Part shown: positions 58,589 to 64,000 of the stretch, in pieces
Layout of the letters: each line of letters starts with the position of its first letter
How positions within the stretch are numbered: position 1 is the first letter of the stretch
DNA from: Streptomyces halstedii
Lineage (GTDB): Bacteria > Actinomycetota > Actinomycetes > Streptomycetales > Streptomycetaceae
Assembly: GCA_000720535.1 (NCBI GenBank)
Contig: JOAZ01000022.1
Location: 124,001 to 188,000, forward strand
DNA: 64,000 bases
Direction: 5' to 3'
Translations under genes and position numbers: made by a program
The notes under the pieces: model-generated
The model's input: only the letters and a program-made list of their open reading frames with translations
What the model was told of the DNA's origin: nothing
Databases searched by the model: none

Positions 58589-59317
58589 TCAGTTCTGCGC
58601 CGTCGGCTCGGGGAGGGCGCCCTGCCCGTTGCCGACGGCCCGGTTGAAGTCGTTGTGCACCCGGTCCGTCTCGGCGAAGCGGCCGGAGGCCCAGCGGTAG
58701 GTGATCACGTCCTCGCCGGAGGGGAACGCGACCGCGTCCTTCGCCCCGTACACCTGGGTCGTCACCACCAGGTCGCCCCGGTCGATGGTCCCGTAGACGG
58801 CGGGTATCTCGGTGGCGTAGACGTTGACGTACCCGCCGTTCCCGGCCTGCCGGTACACATAGGTCCCGATGCCCACGGAGTCGCCGCAGGTCAGCACGTT
58901 GACCACGACGTCGGGCGCGGAGCCCCCGGTCAGGGTGCCGTAGGAGGTGTCGATCGGGTACTCGTCGCCGGTGCAGGGCTTCAGGTCGTTCCTGACCCGC
59001 AGGCTGACCTCCGGGTCGCCCTTGACGAGCTGCACGGCGTTGACCCGGGGGGCGGGCTTCGCCGTGCCGGTGGGCGTCGTGGCGGACGGGGAGACCTGGG
59101 CGACCGGCTGGGTGCCCGCGGGCCCCTCGTCGCGGGTGCCCGTGCCGCCTGTCGAGCAGGCCGCGCACAGCAGACCGACGGCGACCAGCCCGGCCGTGGC
59201 CGCACCGCCCGCCGCCAGTGCCCGGAGCCCACGCGGGGGCTCCGGGCGCGTCGTACCGGCTCCGGGCGGGGGAACGGTCTCCGTGCCCACACCGTCGCCG
59301 CCTGTCAGGCCGCGCAC
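58589..59317 (-). CDS. cseA: Lipoprotein CseA, negative regulator of the sigE system
   Basis: 242 residues. After a Pro-rich cytoplasmic start, a hydrophobic stretch ends in LLCAACSTG, a lipobox with the lipidated Cys near residue 54. The mature extracytoplasmic part holds DEYPIDTSYGTLTGGSAPDV, VLTCGDSVGIGTYVYRQ and VYGAKDAVAFPSGEDVITY. In S. coelicolor loss of CseA raises sigE expression, so it damps signalling at the membrane face. The GTG start overlaps sigE by 13 bp; a later GTG is possible. Confidence 0.92.
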   Translation of the reverse strand: MRGLTGGDGVGTETVPPPGAGTTRPEPPRGLRALAAGGAATAGLVAVGLLCAACSTGGTGTRDEGPAGTQPVAQVSPSATTPTGTAKPAPRVNAVQLVKGDPEVSLRVRNDLKPCTGDEYPIDTSYGTLTGGSAPDVVVNVLTCGDSVGIGTYVYRQAGNGGYVNVYATEIPAVYGTIDRGDLVVTTQVYGAKDAVAFPSGEDVITYRWASGRFAETDRVHNDFNRAVGNGQGALPEPTAQN

Positions 59318-59916
59318 CGCTTCCGCCCCCGCTCCTCGTGACGCCCGTCCCGCTGCGCCGGGACACGGCGCCGGTCCGGCTGTGACGGGATCCGCGCCGG
59401 TATCCCGTCGGCCTCGCGGCTCCGCGCCGCCCGGTCCTCCAGCTCCTGGCGCAGCCGGGCCAGCGCGCGGTGCAGCGTGCTCTTCACCGTACCGGCCGAC
59501 ATGCCGAGGGCCGCGGCCGTCTCCTCCGTGCTCATCTGCTCCCAGTGTCGCAGGACGACGACACTGCGCTGCTTCGGAGCCAGGACCCCCAGGACGTCCA
59601 TGAGCAGGGCGCGGTCGGCGCGCTGCTCGGTGCCGTCGTCGACGCTCGCGTCGGGCAGCTGCTCGGTGGGGACCTCTTCGAGCCGGCGGGCCCGCCACCA
59701 CTCCGTACGCGTGTTGATCATGACGCGGCGCAGATAGGCGTCGGCCAGCGACTTGTCGGCGATGCCGTCCCAGCGGCCGTAGGTGCGGGCCAGCGCCGTC
59801 TGGAGCAGGTCCTGCGCGTCCACCGGGTCGGGGACCAGCCGCCGGGCACTGCGCAGCAGCGCGTCCTGCCTGGTCCGTACGTACTCCTCGAACCCGAGCG
59901 CGTCACCCTGCGCCAT
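59305..59916 (-). CDS. sigE: ECF RNA polymerase sigma factor SigE
   Basis: A 203-residue group 4 sigma factor. Region 2: FEEYVRTRQDALLRSARRLV, DAQDLLQTALARTYGRW, AYLRRVMINTRTEWWRARRL. Region 4: LLMDVLGVLAPKQRSVVVLR, then MSTEETAAALGMSAGTVKST. Near-identical to S. coelicolor SigE through region 4 with a longer, basic C-terminus. It directs the cell-envelope stress regulon. ATG has GGAGG 8 nt upstream; a GTG one codon earlier is possible. No anti-sigma gene is adjacent: control is transcriptional, through CseBC. Confidence 0.96.
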   Translation of the reverse strand: MAQGDALGFEEYVRTRQDALLRSARRLVPDPVDAQDLLQTALARTYGRWDGIADKSLADAYLRRVMINTRTEWWRARRLEEVPTEQLPDASVDDGTEQRADRALLMDVLGVLAPKQRSVVVLRHWEQMSTEETAAALGMSAGTVKSTLHRALARLRQELEDRAARSREADGIPARIPSQPDRRRVPAQRDGRHEERGRKRCAA

Positions 59917-59955
59917 CACAACCGCCTCCGTCGTCCCCGTCGTACCCCGTGGTCC

Positions 59956-59988
59956 CGCTGTCGGCGACCGGTCATGTCGCCGACAGCG
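59956..59988 (-). promoter_or_regulatory. Perfect 13-bp inverted repeat upstream of sigE
   Basis: CGCTGTCGGCGAC and GTCGCCGACAGCG are separated by 7 nt, 40-72 bp before the sigE start. There is no U-run, so it is either an operator (the CseB-dependent promoter must be in this 200-bp gap) or a leader hairpin in the sigE mRNA. Confidence 0.55.
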
Positions 59989-60116
59989 GTGACGCTACGG
60001 AGCTGTTGTCACGGGGTTGTGCGGAGCAGCCGTACGCGGACGCACGGCTGTCCATCGGTTGTGTAACAGCGCGGGCCGGCCGGGCCCGCTTCCGGTGCGG
60101 ACCCCCGGGCCGGGGA

Positions 60117-61019
60117 TCAGGTCAGCGGGAGCCGGTACCGGCCGCCCGCCAGCGGTTCGACGAGACCGTCCGCGACCAGCCCGTCCAGGGCGCGGGCCCG
60201 CTGCACGGGCTCCTCCCACACCGAGTCCAGGGCCGCCTGCGACACCGGGGCGACCGACTCACGCAGGACGGCGAGCAGCCGTCCGCGCACCTGCCGGTCC
60301 GTGCCCGCGTAGGTCTGGCCGCGTCGCGGTGCCCCCTGGTGGGCGGGCTTCCCGGCCAGCCGCCAGGCGCACTGCCCGGCGATCGGGCAGCGTCCGCAGT
60401 CCTCGTTCTTCGCGGTGCACACCAGGGCGCCGAGCTCCATCGTGGCCGCCGCCCAGCGGGCCGCGCGCGCGTCCTCCTCGGGGAGCAGGGCGCGGGCGAG
60501 CTTGCGCTCGGCCGCGGTGGTGGCGTTCGGCGGGTACTGGATGCCGGACGCGGCGCGGGCGAACACCCGGCGCACGTTCGTGTCCAGCACGGCGTGGCGC
60601 TGGCCGTACGCGAAGGAGGCCACGGCCGCCGCCGTGTACTCACCGATCCCGGGCAGCGCGAGCAACTGGCCGTGCTCGCTGGGTACGTCGCCGCCGTGCC
60701 GTTCCGTTATCGCCTGCGCGGCCCCGTGCAGGCGCAGCGCACGGCGCGGGTAGCCGAGGCGGCCCCAGGCCCGGACCGCTTCGCCGGGGGCGTCGGCGGC
60801 CAGGTCGGCGGGGCGGGGCCACCGGGCCACCCACTGCTCGTAGACCGGGAGGACCCGGTTCACCGGAGTCTGCTGAAGCATGAACTCGCTCACCATCACA
60901 CCCCAGGCGCCCGCTTCGGGACGTCGCCAGGGCAGATCGCGGGCGTGCTGCTCGAACCACCCGATGACGGGGGTGTGGAGGGAGACGGGGGGCGTGTGTG
61001 TCGAAGTCATGGCAGTCAT
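60117..61019 (-). CDS. mutY: A/G-specific adenine glycosylase
   Basis: A 300-residue base-excision enzyme removing A mispaired with 8-oxoG. GVMVSEFMLQQTPVNRVLPV carries the catalytic Glu, LPGIGEYTAAAVASFAYG the helix-hairpin-helix, and AVLDTNVRRVFAR the catalytic Asp. The [4Fe-4S] ligands follow C-x6-C-x2-C-x5-C (CTAKNEDCGRCPIAGQC). The C-terminal region is shorter than in E. coli (350 residues) and lacks a clear NUDIX-like 8-oxoG-recognition domain. Start may also be an ATG three codons later. Confidence 0.94.
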   Translation of the reverse strand: MTAMTSTHTPPVSLHTPVIGWFEQHARDLPWRRPEAGAWGVMVSEFMLQQTPVNRVLPVYEQWVARWPRPADLAADAPGEAVRAWGRLGYPRRALRLHGAAQAITERHGGDVPSEHGQLLALPGIGEYTAAAVASFAYGQRHAVLDTNVRRVFARAASGIQYPPNATTAAERKLARALLPEEDARAARWAAATMELGALVCTAKNEDCGRCPIAGQCAWRLAGKPAHQGAPRRGQTYAGTDRQVRGRLLAVLRESVAPVSQAALDSVWEEPVQRARALDGLVADGLVEPLAGGRYRLPLT

Positions 61020-61271
61020 CGCACCTACGATCCTGGCACGGAAGCGGGGACATCGGGCACGGCGACGGGGGTGTCGGACCGGCGGATGGTTCAGGGGGTG
61101 ATAACGCCACCCGTTTCGACCCTTCGCGCCCCGCCACCTGGTTCAAGGCCGGGGCAAAGCGGACGGAAGCGCCGGGAACGGCCGCCGCGTGATGATGATC
61201 CGGAAAACTTGTCGGCCGGAGCGGCGGGTAGGGGCCGGAGTCGCCCGTGAACTCTCGTACAGTTCGGTCTT

Positions 61272-62114
61272 GTGGGATCTATGCGCAATCCGGTCGGGCC
61301 GCTTCCCTCCAGCATCTACTGGCGTCGGAGGGCAGTCGCGGCGCTGGTGATCGCCCTGCTCGCGGCGCTGGTCGTATGGGCCGTCACCTCCACGGGCGGC
61401 GGCGGGAAGAAGAGCGACGACGCCAAGACGGGTGACGCCTCACCCGCCCCGTCGACGATCACCCCCGGTCCCTCCAGTTCGGATCCGGTCGTCGGCCAAC
61501 CTCCGGGCGGGCGCGACGAGTCGGGCGGCTCCGGGGAGAGCGGTGACACCGGTGCCGACACCGGCGGCGGTGACTCGGGGACGGGCGGCGGGACCGGGTC
61601 CGGTACGGGCACGGGCGGATCGTCCTCCGGCGGATCGTCGTCCGGGGGATCGTCTTCCGGTGGTACGGGCGGCGGCGGCACGGCCGGCCAGCGGGTGCCG
61701 GCGGACTCCACGCTCCCCAACTGCGCCCCCTCGGCACTCCGGTTGGGCCTCAAGACGGAGAACAGTTTCGGCCCGGACGACAAGCCGGAGTTCCGGCTGG
61801 TCGCCGAGAACACCTCGGCCTCCGACTGCAAGGCCGACCTGGGGCCGAAGAACGTGGTGCTCACCGTCACCGAGGCCGGCGGCGACGACGCGCGGGTGTG
61901 GTCCTCCAAGGACTGCCCGCCGGGCGGCGCGGTGTTCCTGAAGGTCCCGGCGGGCGCGACGATCACGCACACCGTGGAGTGGGACCGGAAGAAGAGCGCC
62001 CCCACGTGCCCGACGACGCCTCCCGGTACGGCCGCTCCCGGCACCTACCTGCTGGAGGCCAAGGCCCCCGGCGAGCCGGTGCAGCGGGCGTCCTTCGTCC
62101 TCGCCAAGGACTGA
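61272..62114 (+). CDS. Membrane-anchored hypothetical protein with Gly/Ser-rich linker
   Basis: 280 residues. A basic N-terminus and one transmembrane helix (about residues 21-39) are followed by about 100 residues of Gly/Ser/Thr/Asp low-complexity linker, including three SSSGG units, then an extracytoplasmic domain with Cys residues (PNCAPSALRLGLKTENSFGP; NTSASDCKADLGPKNVVLTV; WSSKDCPPGGAVFLKVPAG) likely forming disulphides. It resembles secreted beta-sandwich domains of actinobacteria (DUF4232-like), though the match is weak. TACAGT 8 nt before the GTG favours a leaderless start; ATG three codons later is an alternative. The linker coding DNA is itself repetitive. Confidence 0.8.
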   Translation: MGSMRNPVGPLPSSIYWRRRAVAALVIALLAALVVWAVTSTGGGGKKSDDAKTGDASPAPSTITPGPSSSDPVVGQPPGGRDESGGSGESGDTGADTGGGDSGTGGGTGSGTGTGGSSSGGSSSGGSSSGGTGGGGTAGQRVPADSTLPNCAPSALRLGLKTENSFGPDDKPEFRLVAENTSASDCKADLGPKNVVLTVTEAGGDDARVWSSKDCPPGGAVFLKVPAGATITHTVEWDRKKSAPTCPTTPPGTAAPGTYLLEAKAPGEPVQRASFVLAKD

Positions 62115-62199
62115 CCGGCACCCTGGAGCTGACCGGCACCCGGGAGCTGACCGGCCCCGGGGGACTGACCGGCACCTGGAGCTGACCGGCCCCGGGGAG
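62111..62199 (+). repeat. Five 17-18 bp tandem repeats at and after a stop codon
   Basis: Units CTGACCGGCACCCTGGAG, CTGACCGGCACCCGGGAG and three close variants start at 62111, 62129, 62147, 62165 and 62182. The stop codon of the preceding gene is the TGA of the first unit. Confidence 0.8.
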
Positions 62200-62298
62200 T
62201 GACGGGTCCCCGGGACCGAACGGTTCCGGTGCCCGGAGGCCGCAGGGGCCTCCGGGCTCAGGCTCCGGGGCTCAGGGCCCACGTGCCGTCGTCCGGGC

Positions 62299-63423
62299 TC
62301 AGACGTACCGTTCGAGGATCGACGACTCCGCCAGGCGCGAGAGTCCCTCCCGCACGCTGCGCGCGCGGGCCTCGCCGACCCCGTCGACCGCCTGGAGGTC
62401 GTCCACGCTGGCGGCCAGGAGCTTCTGGAGGCCGCCGAAGTGCTCCACCAGCCGCTCGATGATCGCTCCCGGCAGCCGCGGCACCTTCGCCAGCAGCCGG
62501 TAACCCCTCGGCGACACCGCCGAGTCCAGCGACTCCGGCGATCCGCTGTAGCCCAAGGCGCGCGCCGCCACGGGGAGTTCCAGCAGCTCGGTGTGGGTGA
62601 GCGTGTCCAGCTCGTCCAGCGCCTCCGCCACCGTGCGCGACCGCTTGGCGGTCGGCTCCGGCACGTAGTCGCGGACGACCAGCTCGCGTTCCGGGTCCAC
62701 GCCCGCGATCAACTCGTCCAGCTGGAGGGCCAGAAGCCGGCCGTCGGTACCCAGCTCCACCACGTACTCGGCGATCTCCGTGGCGATCAGCCGCACCATC
62801 TCCAGGCGCTGGGCGACCGCCGTCACGTCCCGGACGGTCACCAGGTCCTCGATCTCCAGGGCGGAGAGCGTGCCGGCGACCTCGTCCAGCCGCAGCTTGT
62901 ACCGCTCCAGCGTGGCGAGTGCCTGGTTGGCGCGGGACAGGATCGCGGAGGACTCCTCAAGGACCCGGCGCTCCCCGTCCACGTAGAGCGCGATCAGGTG
63001 CATCGACTGGGACACCGAGACGACGGGGAAACCGCATGCCTTGGAGACGCGGTCGGCCGTGCGGTGACGGGTGCCCGTCTCCTCGGTGGGAATGCCGGCG
63101 TCCGGGACCAGCTGCACACCGGCCCGCAGGATCTTGGTCATGTCCTTGTCGAGGATCAGGGCGCCGTCCAGCTTGGCCAGCTCGCGCAGCCGGGTCGCGG
63201 TGAACTCCACGTCCAGCACGAAACCGCCGGTGCACATGGACTCGACGGTCTTGTCCATGCCGAGGACGATCAGGCCTCCGGTGTTGCCGCGGAGGATGCG
63301 CTCCAGGCCGTCACGGAGGGCCGTTCCGGGCGCGACCGCGCTCAGGGAGGCGCGCATCAGCGCCTCGTTCCCCGTGCCTTGGCCGGACTTTCCGGGCGAT
63401 GCTGCCCGGTCGTTGGCTGCCAC
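62299..63423 (-). CDS. disA: DNA integrity scanning diadenylate cyclase DisA
   Basis: A 374-residue enzyme joining two ATP into c-di-AMP while scanning DNA. The DAC domain shows ALILDKDMTK after the KLDGA motif and GTRHRTADRVSKACGFPVVSV; a long helical linker follows, and the C-terminal helix-hairpin-helix domain has VDDLQAVDGVGEARARSVRE. The GTG start with GGAGG 6 nt upstream is chosen. It follows radA on the same strand (81 bp), the classical radA-disA pair; RadA restrains DisA in other bacteria. c-di-AMP controls ion and osmolyte transport in Streptomyces. Confidence 0.97.
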   Translation of the reverse strand: MAANDRAASPGKSGQGTGNEALMRASLSAVAPGTALRDGLERILRGNTGGLIVLGMDKTVESMCTGGFVLDVEFTATRLRELAKLDGALILDKDMTKILRAGVQLVPDAGIPTEETGTRHRTADRVSKACGFPVVSVSQSMHLIALYVDGERRVLEESSAILSRANQALATLERYKLRLDEVAGTLSALEIEDLVTVRDVTAVAQRLEMVRLIATEIAEYVVELGTDGRLLALQLDELIAGVDPERELVVRDYVPEPTAKRSRTVAEALDELDTLTHTELLELPVAARALGYSGSPESLDSAVSPRGYRLLAKVPRLPGAIIERLVEHFGGLQKLLAASVDDLQAVDGVGEARARSVREGLSRLAESSILERYV

Positions 63424-63503
63424 TGCACTCCTCCGGTCACAGGTTTGGGGTGCCCTTGCGTCCCTCATACCGTTCGTACGGGCGGGCGAGACCAGGGCAA
63501 AGT

Positions 63504-64000
63504 CTACCGGCGTGCGCCGTCCTCCCGTGGTCCGTCCGGGCGAGAGCGGCGGGGAAGGGCGCGCAGGGCGTCACCCATGTCGGCGACTTCTGTGACCTTC
63601 ATACCGGACGGGACCCGTCCTGGGTCCCGGGGGACCAGGGCGTGCCGGAACCCCAGGCGGTGCGCCTCGGCCAGTCTGCGCTGCACCCCGGTGACCCTTC
63701 TGACCTCGCCCGCGAGCCCCACCTCGCCGATCGCCACCAGGTTCTTCGGGAGCGGTGTGTCGCCGGCAGCGCTGGCCAGCGCCAGGGCGATCGCCAGGTC
63801 CGCCGCGGGTTCGGTGAGCTTCACGCCGCCGACCGTCGCGCTGTAGATGTCCCGCTTTCCGAGCGCGCTGATCCGGCCCCGCTGCTCCAGGACGGCCAGC
63901 ATCATCGAGACCCGGGACGTCTCCAGCCCGGAGGTCGTGCGCCGGGGCGAGGGGATCTGCGAGTCGACCGTCAGCGCCTGCACCTCCGCGACGAGGGGGC
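63504..64000 (-). CDS. radA: DNA repair protein RadA, C-terminal part
   Basis: Only the last ~165 residues are in the window; the gene runs off the right edge. The segment is the Lon-protease-like C-terminal domain: VQALTVDSQIPSPRRTTSGL, LETSRVSMMLAVLEQRGRI, DIYSATVGGVKLTEPAADLA, then KNLVAIGEVGLAGEVRRVTG and RRLAEAHRLGFRHALVPRD. RadA is a RecA-like helicase promoting branch migration; the ATPase domain with KNRFG lies outside. Confidence 0.96.
   Translation of the reverse strand, partial: PLVAEVQALTVDSQIPSPRRTTSGLETSRVSMMLAVLEQRGRISALGKRDIYSATVGGVKLTEPAADLAIALALASAAGDTPLPKNLVAIGEVGLAGEVRRVTGVQRRLAEAHRLGFRHALVPRDPGRVPSGMKVTEVADMGDALRALPRRSRPDGPREDGARR

Overview
The window is chromosomal DNA of a Streptomyces or a close relative. 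It has very high GC with third-position GC bias, GTG and TTG starts, many apparently leaderless genes with a TANNNT box 6-8 nt before the start, and gene content typical of the genus: DUF397/DUF5753/HATPase cluster, Lsr2, sigE-cseABC, DUF2786, DUF3180 and DUF2520 proteins. From memory, the order hpt-tilS-ppa-ftsH-folate genes, pan/nad genes, lsr2-clpC, sigE-cse and disA-radA follows the SCO3350-SCO3410 core region of S. coelicolor. I saw no insertion sequence, prophage, CRISPR array, rRNA or tRNA. Both ends cut genes: a quinone oxidoreductase on the left and radA on the right.

Layout. 1-4 kb: oxidoreductase end, DUF2786 protein, FUSC-type membrane protein. 4-6.4 kb: a developmental-type regulatory trio (DUF397, HATPase anti-sigma-like protein, XRE/DUF5753 regulator) with a shared 19-bp promoter element and the only TTA codon I found. 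6.4-12.1 kb: an aldehyde dehydrogenase homologue lacking its catalytic Cys, PadR regulator, glutamate decarboxylase, YbjQ protein, and a DedA protein with a long Gly/Tyr/Pro repeat tail. 12.2-22.3 kb: ThrE-type exporter and pyrophosphatase on the minus strand; then PBP4-type carboxypeptidase, zinc protease, tilS, hpt, ftsH and folE on the plus strand. 22.3-27.3 kb (minus): DUF3180, folK, folB, NTF2-like, folP, lysyl-PG synthase-like. Together with folE this covers most of dihydropteroate synthesis.

27.4-33.6 kb: an esterase, a quaternary-amine (OpuC-type) ABC transporter with its ATPase divergent from two permeases and the lipoprotein, and a coiled-coil membrane protein. 33.7-35.9 kb (minus): a MidA-type methyltransferase followed closely by an orphan NuoD paralogue. 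36-39.3 kb: NarL-type two-component pair, then an ArsR-like regulator with duplicated palindromic operators. 39.4-46.4 kb: threonine aldolase, then the compact operon DUF2520-panC-nadB-nadC-coaX (CoA and NAD precursor synthesis, mostly overlapping start/stop codons). 46.5-52.7 kb: small proteins, BlaI-like repressor, N-acetylglutamate synthase-like GNAT, Lsr2, SCO3374-like protein and clpC preceded by two ClgR-type boxes. 53.4-56.4 kb: secreted M23 peptidase, and a TetR/MFS efflux pair sharing a 22-bp inverted repeat. 56.5-59.9 kb (minus): sigE-cseA-cseB-cseC envelope-stress operon. 60-64 kb: mutY, a membrane-anchored hypothetical, disA and radA.

The most interesting items are the MidA-NuoD2 pair, in which the methylatable Arg is kept while the quinone-site Tyr and Asp have become Trp and Glu; the Cys-to-Ser aldehyde dehydrogenase; the TTA-containing trio with its shared promoter element; and the repeat tails on DedA (Gly/Tyr) and the DUF2520 protein (collagen-like).
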